Shown: positions 1 through 7,015, numbered from the stretch's first letter. The stretch is 7,026 nucleotides of DNA from Bacteroidales bacterium (GCA_029933565.1 JAOZNY010000088.1:1-7026), one strand, 5' to 3'. Translations and numbers: made by a program. Notes: generated by a model not told the origin, from the sequence alone.

Positions 1-20
1 GCTATTTTATGAATATTTAA

Positions 21-2324
21 TTATTCCACATTAAACAACAACTCAGCCTGCTGGACAAGCCCTCCCGATTTTATCACTTTTACAACCACCTCAAACATCC
101 CTCTTTCATCGCTGGTGAAAAACACCTTTTTTACTCCATTTTCATTAGTAATGAATTCTGAATCCCAAAAAATTGTATTTGAAAAATATGGTTGGGAAGA
201 CGAAAAGGTATTATCAGTAGTAAACTCCGGAAACAACTGTTTCGATAAAAGTGATGAAGTAGTATACTTTAAAAAAACTGTTTCTTCGGGTAGGTTTAGC
301 CCTCCAAAATCATCGGTTTTTGTAGTAATCATTACTATTCCTTTAAAGCCCATTTCACCTAAACTGTAGGGTTTCGTAATCACATCTATTTTCTCAACCA
401 ACGATGGCTTTATTTTCATCACTTTATCGATATTAAATACTGGTAAATTATCGATAAGGATAAGAGGCTGATTGTAAAGAGTTTCGGTTGTAGAATTAAG
501 TACATTGAGATAATACTGGCCGCCACGCTTACGCACATTTACGTAAGTAACAATTTCATCAAACACCTCATGCATAGTTGGCAACTCAATAAAATCGGCC
601 AGAACTATTGAAACTTGTATGTCTTGAAAAGGGTAAGGTAGTGTGTCAAAATTCTGTTCACGACTTAAAACTATCTCCTTAAATTTATAATCAATTTGTT
701 GGTTGCGATATGCCGCTTCAAGAATCGTTTTTTGTGAACTGTCAATTTGAAGAGGGAAATCCCTGAAAGCAGGGAAACGCTGGGAAAAATCACTATACAC
801 CACAATTTCAACATTTAAACTATCGCTGTTATTAATCGTCAGACCAACGTCTTTTATCCCTTCTAATTGGTTTAACGAAAAAACAAAATTACCATTTTCA
901 TCACTCAGATAAGTGTGCAGTTGAGGCTGTTGTCCCAAAACAGAAGCAAAAATCCTTATTCCTTCCATGGGCTCTCCATTACTCTTATTTTTAATTATTC
1001 CGCTAATGCTCAAATCCCTTATTTCGGGAAGACGAATTCTGGGGCTATTCGTATTTGAAAACTTCTCCTTAAAGTTAACTGAGTTAAACAGGTTTTGATT
1101 TAATATAAAACTCAATTGAATTTGCCGGTTGATTTCCTCATCAAGGGGATAATTAACTTTTGGTAAATTATTATTTAACAGAAGTGGGTTGTAAATAAAT
1201 TCTGGATTTAGATTGTTTATCCTTTGAGAATTTAATCCCGCCTTGGTAACCGAGAGCACAATCAAATCATCGGCATCAAGGCCGGAGATTTCTATTTCTG
1301 CTTTATTCCTTTTTCCATAAGATGAAGCAAGTTCAAAGTTAAAACTTTTATCACCTTCGTGCATGATAAAAAATGGATGCACTTTTATTACTTTTTCAAA
1401 CTGATCTTTTAAAACCAGATAATTTACGCCTTGCTCAAAATTAAACTTAGCCAAACTAACTTCCAGCACACTATCGCTGAGAACTATTTCTTTGGTAAAT
1501 ATTTCCTCAAAATCAGGGTTAAACAAACTTATATTTAAATTGAATCCACGTGAATCTCCTTTCGAAAATATTTTTGCTATTTGGTTTTCCTGGCTAATGT
1601 TTAGCACTAAGCCAGAGTTATCTACCCTGCCAAGTTTTACAAATGCTGAATCGCCGGAGTTAAGTTTAATCTTCATCCAGGCATCTTCATTTGCTTCCGG
1701 GATAATCGTAAACTCTCCAAGGCCACTTTCAAATATCACTACATTTGATAAAGTATCATTTCTGCTATTTACAACTATTGCATTTTCAATTGTGCGTTGT
1801 GAATTATTGTTAAAACGAACGCAGGCCCTGTTTTCAATACCTGCAATAAAACTCCCTCCTTCAGGTATAATCTCAATAATTTTATGGTGTACAGCAGATG
1901 GCTCATGAAGTTTTCTTTCGGGGTTAACAACCTTAATCAAGGTATTATAAAAATTCTCTGGTTCGCCATTTAACATCAACATGGTATAGGCACGCAGATA
2001 GTAGTTTCCTGATAGTATTTCATTTGGCAATTGGATACTACCACCGGCAAAACCATTTTCCAGTTTGAATTTTGCCTGCACAAAAGCTTTGTCGTCTTTA
2101 AAAAGTTCTAAGTAAATAATCTTGCTTAAAGTGGTTTCTGTACTTCCATTATCCATAAATACTTTTGCAGAGAATAATATTTTTTCGCCCGATAAATAAA
2201 GATCCCTATCGGTAGTCAATTCAACTTTCTCATTAATTATATTTTGTGCAATACCAGCCTCTTGAACACAAAACAAAGTTAGAAGCAGTAGAACAAACTG
2301 ATATTTAAAAATTCTTTGTCTCAT
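21..2324 (-). CDS. Secreted MG2-like / carboxypeptidase-regulatory-like / TonB-plug-like multidomain protein without a barrel
   Basis: This is a 767-residue envelope protein of unproven function, of a type widespread in Bacteroidota and often annotated as 'TonB-dependent receptor plug domain' or 'MG2 domain' protein. A signal peptide spans 1-26 (AGIA|Q). An MG2-type macroglobulin domain covers about 32-133 (VELTTDRDLYLSGEKILFSA, then LPNEILSGNYYLRAYT). A second beta-domain at about 150-240 opens with IIPEGGSFIAGIENR and contains GLGEFTIIPE. Further beta-rich sequence runs to about 430. A carboxypeptidase-regulatory-like domain covers about 438-510 (SISGIIKNKSNGEPMEGIRI, SDENGNFVFSL). A conserved link contains ELPTMHEVFDEIVTYVNVRKRGGQYYLNVL (580-609). 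A plug-like domain at about 585-670 carries PLILIDNLPVF and VEKIDVITKPYSLGEMGFKGIVMITTK. A last beta-domain at about 715-767 carries FWDSEFITNENG and SDERGMF. After the plug only about 95 residues remain, far too few for a 22-strand barrel, yet the ending looks natural, so this is not a truncated receptor. It lacks the thioester motif of alpha-2-macroglobulins. Its place 3 bases after the DUF4249 gene suggests it works with the importer, perhaps in assembly or as an envelope partner (inference). Confidence 0.88.
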   Translation of the reverse strand: MRQRIFKYQFVLLLLTLFCVQEAGIAQNIINEKVELTTDRDLYLSGEKILFSAKVFMDNGSTETTLSKIIYLELFKDDKAFVQAKFKLENGFAGGSIQLPNEILSGNYYLRAYTMLMLNGEPENFYNTLIKVVNPERKLHEPSAVHHKIIEIIPEGGSFIAGIENRACVRFNNNSQRTIENAIVVNSRNDTLSNVVIFESGLGEFTIIPEANEDAWMKIKLNSGDSAFVKLGRVDNSGLVLNISQENQIAKIFSKGDSRGFNLNISLFNPDFEEIFTKEIVLSDSVLEVSLAKFNFEQGVNYLVLKDQFEKVIKVHPFFIMHEGDKSFNFELASSYGKRNKAEIEISGLDADDLIVLSVTKAGLNSQRINNLNPEFIYNPLLLNNNLPKVNYPLDEEINRQIQLSFILNQNLFNSVNFKEKFSNTNSPRIRLPEIRDLSISGIIKNKSNGEPMEGIRIFASVLGQQPQLHTYLSDENGNFVFSLNQLEGIKDVGLTINNSDSLNVEIVVYSDFSQRFPAFRDFPLQIDSSQKTILEAAYRNQQIDYKFKEIVLSREQNFDTLPYPFQDIQVSIVLADFIELPTMHEVFDEIVTYVNVRKRGGQYYLNVLNSTTETLYNQPLILIDNLPVFNIDKVMKIKPSLVEKIDVITKPYSLGEMGFKGIVMITTKTDDFGGLNLPEETVFLKYTTSSLLSKQLFPEFTTDNTFSSSQPYFSNTIFWDSEFITNENGVKKVFFTSDERGMFEVVVKVIKSGGLVQQAELLFNVE

Positions 2325-2327
2325 AAA

Positions 2328-3479
2328 TTAATCCTCCCAAAAATATGGTTTAACAGTAGTTCCTCCATAAAACCGGCAGTCGACACAACCTTCGTGGGCG
2401 ACTCCTCTTCTCCCCTCAACATACACTACATATTGTGGGGAATCGAATGGTCCACCAAGCCCCAGATCGCCATAAGCCTTTGCCCAGCCATCATTAAAAG
2501 TACAGTAGGAATAATAAAAAGGTGCTTCAATTCTCTCAACAAAAATCCGTTTACTATCAACTGCTGCAACAAGAAAGAACCCTAAAACCGGCTCTTCTTC
2601 ATCGTTTATATTTTTAAGATTCCCCTTTATCTGATAGGGCTGATGAGAATAGAGGGCTCCTTGTTCAGAATTCTGCTCTTCAATGGCATTCCAAAATTTG
2701 TAGGCGTTTTTGCTAATTGTGTACTGGTTAACCAACAAACTATATTTTATGGTCAGTTTTCTATCCTGAGTATTAACATAGTGTAGCGGAAAATGTTCGA
2801 GTTTATTATTGTCAATTAAGGAAGAATTATAAGTATAAATATCCTTTATACCTGAAGTCCTCCAGCAATTATAAAGTGAATCTTTGGGGTGGAAATCATA
2901 AAGTCTGTTGGTATAATACCAATGAATATAATAGTCGGATTGATAGTGATAAGTGGCTTGCATTTGCCATAGGTAATAGTTGGTATCAGATTCCGACATT
3001 TTAGTGTCAATATAAAACTGATAACCTGCAAGAGGATGGTTGAATTCGCCATTATCGTGATACTCTACTTCAGCATAAACACTGTCTATTTCAACCGGGT
3101 TTTTTAGTAATTCGTAAGATGATTCGTATTCATTCCCTTCAGGTGTTGATATGCTTAGTTTATAACTCTTACCAAGTTCACCCTGAATTCCCATTAGGGT
3201 ATAATAAACCCCGGGATTTAATTCGGTCAAAACCTCTTCTTCTCCATCGTCAGACATAATTTTCAAAACACATCCCTGATAGGGAATATAAACCGCACTA
3301 TCAATGGATGATGATTTTGAAATTTTAATAATATATGACCCGGGTCTGTTAGTAATTCCACCATCAACAACAAGCAGGTTTTCGTATTTATCCACTTCTG
3401 GCCAATATTCTTCCACACAGGAAGTAAGCCACAAAAATTGTAGCACCAGCAATAGTAATATCCATTTTCTAATTATCAT
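2328..3479 (-). CDS. DUF4249-family outer-membrane lipoprotein, partner of the TonB-dependent receptor
   Basis: This is a 383-residue lipoprotein. The signal peptide (MIIRKW plus a hydrophobic run) ends in a lipobox, LTSC, with lipidated Cys21. The acidic residues straight after it (C-V-E-E) resemble the export signal that sends Bacteroidota lipoproteins to the cell surface, so outward exposure is likely. DUF4249 traits seen: an N-terminal beta domain opening with NLLVVDGGITN (about 34-44) and 'YIIKISKSSSIDS'; a middle aromatic segment, YYLWQMQATYHY; CWRTSGI near 205-211; a helix-like block, YKFWNAIEEQNSEQG (260-274), followed by QPYQIKGNLKNI and VLGFFLVAAVDSKRIFVER; and a C-terminal CVDCRFYGGTTVKPYFW. 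Besides Cys21 there are Cys70, 205, 326, 365 and 368; the last two form CxxC and may be disulfide-bonded. The family's biochemical role is not established to my knowledge, but members regularly sit beside TonB-dependent receptors, as here, suggesting a substrate-capturing or lid-like accessory role. The start is fixed by the signal peptide. Confidence 0.92.
   Translation of the reverse strand: MIIRKWILLLLVLQFLWLTSCVEEYWPEVDKYENLLVVDGGITNRPGSYIIKISKSSSIDSAVYIPYQGCVLKIMSDDGEEEVLTELNPGVYYTLMGIQGELGKSYKLSISTPEGNEYESSYELLKNPVEIDSVYAEVEYHDNGEFNHPLAGYQFYIDTKMSESDTNYYLWQMQATYHYQSDYYIHWYYTNRLYDFHPKDSLYNCWRTSGIKDIYTYNSSLIDNNKLEHFPLHYVNTQDRKLTIKYSLLVNQYTISKNAYKFWNAIEEQNSEQGALYSHQPYQIKGNLKNINDEEEPVLGFFLVAAVDSKRIFVERIEAPFYYSYCTFNDGWAKAYGDLGLGGPFDSPQYVVYVEGRRGVAHEGCVDCRFYGGTTVKPYFWED
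2333..2337 (-). promoter_or_regulatory. Strong Shine-Dalgarno (GGAGG) before the MG2/plug gene
   Basis: On the minus strand GGGAGGATTAATTT precedes the ATG at 2324, placing GGAGG 8 bases from the start codon, which is ideal spacing. The motif is formed by the Trp-Glu-Asp codons that end the DUF4249 gene. This is notable because most Bacteroidota genes, including the other three here, have no Shine-Dalgarno. It supports the ATG at 2324 as the start. Confidence 0.6.
3469..3479 (-). other. Overlapping stop/start junction, receptor to DUF4249 gene
   Basis: The lipoprotein ATG (3479-3477) lies 11 bases before the end of the receptor gene, within TATGATAATTAG, where TAG is the receptor stop in another frame. 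An AGGGA sits only 3 bases ahead of the ATG, probably too close to act as a Shine-Dalgarno. Translational coupling is the simplest reading and should keep receptor and lipoprotein output matched. Confidence 0.7.
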
Positions 3480-6261
3480 AGTTCCCTAACTTGAAATTAT
3501 AAGAAAGTGAAACAATGGGAGCACCAAAAATTGAAAGTTTATAACCCTTAATTTTTCCTTCTTCTGATTTGAAATATACTGAATATGCATTTTTACGTCC
3601 TGTTACATTATAAACCGAAAAACTCCAGGAACCATGAATAAGTTTATTCTTTTTTAAATTTCCTTCAAGATTAACTGCCAGGTCAATGCGGAAATAATCG
3701 GGTAAGCGGTATTCGTTGCGGCCTGAGTAATAAGTAATGGGAACTCCGTCTTGATAAAATATTGAAGTAGGGTAAGTAATTGGTCTTCCTGTTGAATAAA
3801 CCACATTGGAGGAAAAACTCAATCGGCGCGATAGCCTATAGTTTAAAACTAGATTAATAGCATGTGGCTTATCATAATTTGCAGGATATGGATTTCCAAA
3901 ATTTATGCTTGTTAAATCATCATTTCCTTTTACTAAAACCGTTGAAGAAGAATAAGTATAATTCAGCCAACCATTTAAACGGCCATAAGGTTTCTTAATC
4001 ATTAGTTCCAACCCATAAGCATCCAGGTCACCCTGAAGCACTTCTGTTTCTACAACTTCCGATACAATCAGGTTGGCACCATCTTTATACTCCACCAGAT
4101 TTTTTACTTTTTTATAATAGGCTTCAGCCGAAAATTCGAGTTTTCCTTTAAATAAATTAGTAAAAATACCAACAGAATACTGCTGTCCGCGCATGGGCTC
4201 AATGTGCTTATCGCTAAGTTTCCATTTATCGGTTGGCGACATGGCAATGGTATTTGAGAGCATAAAAATATATTGATGCAACTGACTAAAACTTGCCTTT
4301 ACAGAAAGGTTTGGATTAATAATGTATTTGGCTGCCAGTCTGAAATCGGGATTAGTATAAGTTTTAATCGGCTCGTTGTTTCCATAAACAATTGTATCGG
4401 TTATATTTTCAATTTCTAAAGGAGCACCGGGTATGTATTCGTAAACATCCTGTGGTCCTAAATATGAATAGTAATTAAACCTAAAGCCTCCGCTAAGCGA
4501 AAATACAGGAGTTACAGTCCATTCCTCGTCTATGTAAATTCCGCCTTCTACTCCCCTTTCTTTTCCAAGGTAAACCGGAATAACATCTGAAGCATCATTT
4601 AATGGAACATAGTCGCCCCGATCGAGATTATAAAGAATTGTGTTGGCACCAAACGAAATACTATGCTTTTCGTTGGGCCTCAAAATTACATTTGCCCTAA
4701 TTTCGTTATGCTGCAAATTGTAATTGTTTTTATAGGCTGCCCATTCAATTTGACTGTTCTCTTCGTAGAAACCATAATTGCTAAAACTATATGTTAACTG
4801 CAAATTATGTTTGTTTCTAATAATATGATCCCATCCAATTGAAGCACCCATATTTTGATAACCATAATCGGTTTGAGAAACTAAACTAATGTCGTCGTAA
4901 CTAAAATAGGTGAGTAGTTTTATTTGATTGTTGGGATTAAGTGAAATCGAAAAATTTGTAATTGCATCGGCAAACGATGCTTTGGAATTTTGAATTTCAT
5001 AGTTGTCGATCATTTTCAAAACCCAGTCGGAATATGTTGATCTCACTGCAATTAAATAACTGCTTTTATCTTTAGCAAAAGGTCCTTCAACCATAAAACT
5101 ACCAGTTATTGGACTAATGCCACCCCTGAGTGAAAATTGCTTTTTGTTTCCTTCCTTGGCAGTAATATCAAATATTGAAGATAGCCGGCCTCCGTATTTT
5201 GCGGGGATATTGCTTTTATAAAGTTTAAAATCGCTGATGGCATCAGGCGTAAAAGCCGAGAAAAACCCAAACAAATGCGAAGTATTGTAAATGGGTACAT
5301 TATTAAGATAAAACACATTTTGATCGGCAGGGCTACCACGCACATTGTAGCCCGAAGCACCTTCACCAACCGACTGCACGCCAGGTAATAATAGCGCAAC
5401 TTTAATAATATCGCGTTCACCCATAATGGCAGGAATTTCCTTAATGCTCTTGGCTGAAATTTTGTCGAAACCCATTTGTGTGCCTCGCACATTATCTTCT
5501 TTGTCGGAACGAATTATAACCTCATCTAAAGCATAAACTTTTTTATCGAGAAAAAGTTCGATACGCCCATCGGAGAGCACTTCCAATTGGTATTTTTCCT
5601 CTTTGCTTTCAATACTATTTGCATTTAGGGAATATTTTCCTTTCTTCATGCTAATACTAAAATAGCCAATTTCGTTAGTGGTAGTGCCGGTTTCTAATTC
5701 TTCAAAATAAAGACTCGCTCCAATAATTGGGAGGCCATCTTCGGTTTGTTTAACAAAACCATCAACAGTTACAATATCCTTTCCAGCCCCATCTTTTCTA
5801 TTTCCAACCACAATATTTCGAGTAAGCAATGCCTTGCGTGTACTTAAATATTCGTGGATGTCTTTTTGCTTTTTGCTCTCGTCGAACAAATCATCAGGGG
5901 TTAGGGTGCTTGTTTCAAAAAAGTTGGGAGGAAGTTCTGTTTTTACCGGACTACCTCTTGTAATAAAAACATTTTTATTGTCGATTACAAAAGACAGTTT
6001 TAATGGACTAAGATTTTGTTCAAGCAATTGCTTGAGTTCAGTATTTCTTTCAACTTTAACTCTTAATTTAAGAAGGGCTGAATCCTCAAAATAAAAATTA
6101 AGTCCCAGATTATTTTGCACTTCTTTTGTGAAATCAGCCCATAACAAATTATTATACGATTTGTCAATAATCACCTCATCACCTTGTGCCATCAATACGG
6201 AGCAAGCCATAAGAAATCCAAAAATGATTCCAAGTATTTTTTTACTCTGTGGATATTTCAT
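3469..6261 (-). CDS. TonB-dependent outer-membrane receptor with STN-like and carboxypeptidase-regulatory-like N-terminal domains
   Basis: This is an outer-membrane active transporter energised by TonB; the substrate is unknown. Residues are numbered from the ATG at 6261 (930 aa); an in-frame GTG one codon earlier is possible. Domains in order: signal peptide 1-25 (cleavage LMA|QGD); STN-like secretin/TonB short N-terminal domain at about 32-102; a linker at 103-163; a carboxypeptidase-regulatory-like beta-sandwich at about 164-241 (pattern GxV..G.PI.GA...TN..GYFS...KGKYSL); a TonB-box-like LDEVII at 245-250; a plug at about 262-372 with LLPGVQSVGEGASGYNVRG, DQN and PAKYGGRLSSIFD; then a beta-barrel of some 550 residues. 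The barrel ends in a typical block (STGRPITYP near 820-830, RLPDYFRIDL, WSFSVYNVTGRKNAY) and a terminal strand, PIVSLSYNFKL. The last five residues (GNYDN) extend past the usual aromatic end because the reading frame runs into the next gene. Length and order are normal for receptors that accompany DUF4249 lipoproteins. The frame is intact. It is not a SusC with a SusD partner: no SusD is encoded here. The STN-like domain raises the possibility of FecR-type signalling. Confidence 0.95.
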   Translation of the reverse strand: MKYPQSKKILGIIFGFLMACSVLMAQGDEVIIDKSYNNLLWADFTKEVQNNLGLNFYFEDSALLKLRVKVERNTELKQLLEQNLSPLKLSFVIDNKNVFITRGSPVKTELPPNFFETSTLTPDDLFDESKKQKDIHEYLSTRKALLTRNIVVGNRKDGAGKDIVTVDGFVKQTEDGLPIIGASLYFEELETGTTTNEIGYFSISMKKGKYSLNANSIESKEEKYQLEVLSDGRIELFLDKKVYALDEVIIRSDKEDNVRGTQMGFDKISAKSIKEIPAIMGERDIIKVALLLPGVQSVGEGASGYNVRGSPADQNVFYLNNVPIYNTSHLFGFFSAFTPDAISDFKLYKSNIPAKYGGRLSSIFDITAKEGNKKQFSLRGGISPITGSFMVEGPFAKDKSSYLIAVRSTYSDWVLKMIDNYEIQNSKASFADAITNFSISLNPNNQIKLLTYFSYDDISLVSQTDYGYQNMGASIGWDHIIRNKHNLQLTYSFSNYGFYEENSQIEWAAYKNNYNLQHNEIRANVILRPNEKHSISFGANTILYNLDRGDYVPLNDASDVIPVYLGKERGVEGGIYIDEEWTVTPVFSLSGGFRFNYYSYLGPQDVYEYIPGAPLEIENITDTIVYGNNEPIKTYTNPDFRLAAKYIINPNLSVKASFSQLHQYIFMLSNTIAMSPTDKWKLSDKHIEPMRGQQYSVGIFTNLFKGKLEFSAEAYYKKVKNLVEYKDGANLIVSEVVETEVLQGDLDAYGLELMIKKPYGRLNGWLNYTYSSSTVLVKGNDDLTSINFGNPYPANYDKPHAINLVLNYRLSRRLSFSSNVVYSTGRPITYPTSIFYQDGVPITYYSGRNEYRLPDYFRIDLAVNLEGNLKKNKLIHGSWSFSVYNVTGRKNAYSVYFKSEEGKIKGYKLSIFGAPIVSLSYNFKLGNYDN
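6242..6261 (-). other. Overlapping stop/start junction, first gene to receptor gene
   Basis: The receptor's ATG (6261-6259) lies inside the last codons of the preceding gene, whose TAA is at 6244-6242. A GTG immediately precedes the ATG in the same frame (6264-6262), so the start could be one codon earlier. No Shine-Dalgarno-like purine tract is visible upstream. The arrangement suggests translation of the receptor is coupled to translation of the first gene. Confidence 0.7.
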
Positions 6262-6946
6262 CACAATATTGCATTAAAATATTTAACTTATGGTTTGAAG
6301 CCTTGCGAAGTTTTATCTTATTGTCTTTTATAAATCTCTTTATCAAATCCTTTTGTTGTGGAAACAAATAGTAAAGGTCTTTGTTTTTTTTGATCCTGTG
6401 TTTTCCATCTTCCCTAAAAACAAAACTCGCTTTCTTAATTTTCGAATATTTTCCATTTGGATAGTTATTGGAATAATTTGCCACAAACTCTTTTTTGAAG
6501 GATCTGCCAAATACAAAACTACCTTCGTAAACAAGTTCGTAGAATCCACTTACTGAATTAGTTTTCAATAAACTTGAAATATTTACAAAATATTTTCCTT
6601 GGAGAGTAAAATTGTTGATGTAGTTATTGTTTAAAACAATCACTTTAAAATTTGCTGAATCAGGAAAAACCTTGAGGATAACCTTTTGTTGTTCGATGTC
6701 GAATTTCAGAAAAACAACTTTAAAATCTCTGCCTTTAAGTGAAATATCTCCTTCGCTAAAGGTGCCATTTGCAAAAAATGGATTACCTGAAGCTATAGGG
6801 TGAAGGGTTCTGTATTTGCTTCCGTTTACTAATACATCGTCGATACCATAAACTTTGGCTGTCTGATTATAAACTTCCTCCAGAGTGTTCTGCGAAATCA
6901 ATTCGGAAAAAACAAATATTAGCAAAACTGTTAATAGTCTCCCCAT
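6242..6946 (-). CDS. Secreted protein of unknown function, first gene of the operon
   Basis: This is a 234-residue protein whose family I cannot name. Residues 1-19 form a signal peptide: MGR, then a hydrophobic core LLTVLLIFVF, with likely cleavage near Ser18-Gln19. The mature part is periplasmic or extracellular, with no lipobox and no further membrane segment. Residues 20-150 look like a mixed beta-rich domain containing several GxY/F turns and a 'GFYELVYEGSF' segment near 134-144. Residues 165-217 are strongly basic and include FVFREDGKHRIKKNKDLYYL followed by an amphipathic stretch, FPQQKDLIKRFIKDNKIKL. This recalls the C-terminal part of other uncharacterised secreted Bacteroidota proteins, where a K-rich helix with 'LFPxxKxxIKxFIKxNKLxxKK' is common; that resemblance is from memory. 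The ATG at 6946 is the natural start because the signal peptide begins there; no Shine-Dalgarno precedes it. Its 3' end overlaps the receptor gene by 20 bases, so it is probably co-expressed and works with the receptor, but its role is unknown. Confidence 0.85.
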   Translation of the reverse strand: MGRLLTVLLIFVFSELISQNTLEEVYNQTAKVYGIDDVLVNGSKYRTLHPIASGNPFFANGTFSEGDISLKGRDFKVVFLKFDIEQQKVILKVFPDSANFKVIVLNNNYINNFTLQGKYFVNISSLLKTNSVSGFYELVYEGSFVFGRSFKKEFVANYSNNYPNGKYSKIKKASFVFREDGKHRIKKNKDLYYLFPQQKDLIKRFIKDNKIKLRKASNHKLNILMQYCDEISTE

Positions 6947-6949
6947 ATA

Positions 6950-6991
6950 AATTTGGTTTATATAATTGACGAATATTCTGATAATTTGGTT
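6950..6991. repeat. Pair of 9-bp direct repeats in the operon leader
   Basis: AATTTGGTT occurs at 6950-6958 and again at 6983-6991 (AACCAAATT in the transcribed strand). The copies start exactly 33 bp apart, about three helical turns. Both lie between the candidate -7 box and the first start codon, and the proximal copy ends three bases before that ATG. Between them are an 8-bp palindrome GAATATTC (6971-6978) and, overlapping the proximal copy by one base, TTATATAA (6958-6965). The arrangement could be a two-site operator or a translational control site, but the region is short and AT-rich, so coincidence is not excluded. Confidence 0.35.
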
Positions 6992-7007
6992 GCTTTTGAA
7001 AAAATAT

Positions 7008-7015
7008 CAAATTTA
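7008..7015 (-). promoter_or_regulatory. Candidate Bacteroidota -7 promoter box (TAAATTTG)
   Basis: Read on the minus strand, these bases are TAAATTTG, an exact match to the TAnnTTTG -7 element used by the primary sigma factor of Bacteroidota. It lies 61 bases ahead of the first start codon of the operon, in the only intergenic stretch of the window. Transcription would start near 7002-7000 and give a leader of about 55 bases. The partner -33 element (TTTG/TTG) would fall at or beyond the window edge, so only half of the promoter can be judged. In AT-rich DNA a chance match is possible, so confidence is moderate. Confidence 0.45.

Noticed and set aside
1..20. Terminator after the last gene
   Set aside because: The 20 bases after the stop show no hairpin with a T-run, and the window ends there, so termination cannot be judged.
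1492..1908. Plus-strand open frame of 138 codons
   Set aside because: It lies wholly antisense to the MG2/plug gene, which has clear domain signatures in this span. The predicted peptide has no signal peptide or recognisable motif and no promoter ahead of it.
21..2324. Reading the MG2-containing protein as an alpha-2-macroglobulin protease trap
   Set aside because: No thioester motif (CxEQ) or bait-region layout is present, it is about half the usual length, and the carboxypeptidase-regulatory-like and plug-like domains fit a different Bacteroidota family.
21..2324. Reading the same gene as a truncated receptor pseudogene
   Set aside because: The frame is intact, the signal peptide and natural beta-domain ending are present, and the domain order with N-terminal MG2 differs from that of receptors.
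2338..2345. Internal TAnnTTTG match (TATTTTTG, minus strand) just before the MG2/plug gene
   Set aside because: It would put the transcription start almost at the ATG, and no TTG/TTTG is visible at the -33 distance. It lies in the coding end of the DUF4249 gene. A chance match is likelier.
2328..3479. SusD-type lipoprotein
   Set aside because: It lacks the long helical TPR-rich layout and the usual size (about 500 residues or more) of SusD proteins, and the C-terminal CxxCR..GGT..KP.FW block matches DUF4249 instead.
5106..5492. Minus-strand open frame of 128 codons inside the receptor gene
   Set aside because: It is in an alternative frame through the plug-coding region, whose main frame encodes the conserved NVRG and YGGRLSS motifs. 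It is a by-product of AT-rich sequence.
6187..6261. Possible lipobox (LMAC) in the receptor signal peptide
   Set aside because: Met at -2 is atypical, a better signal peptidase I site (LMA|Q) follows five residues later, and barrel receptors are not normally lipoproteins.
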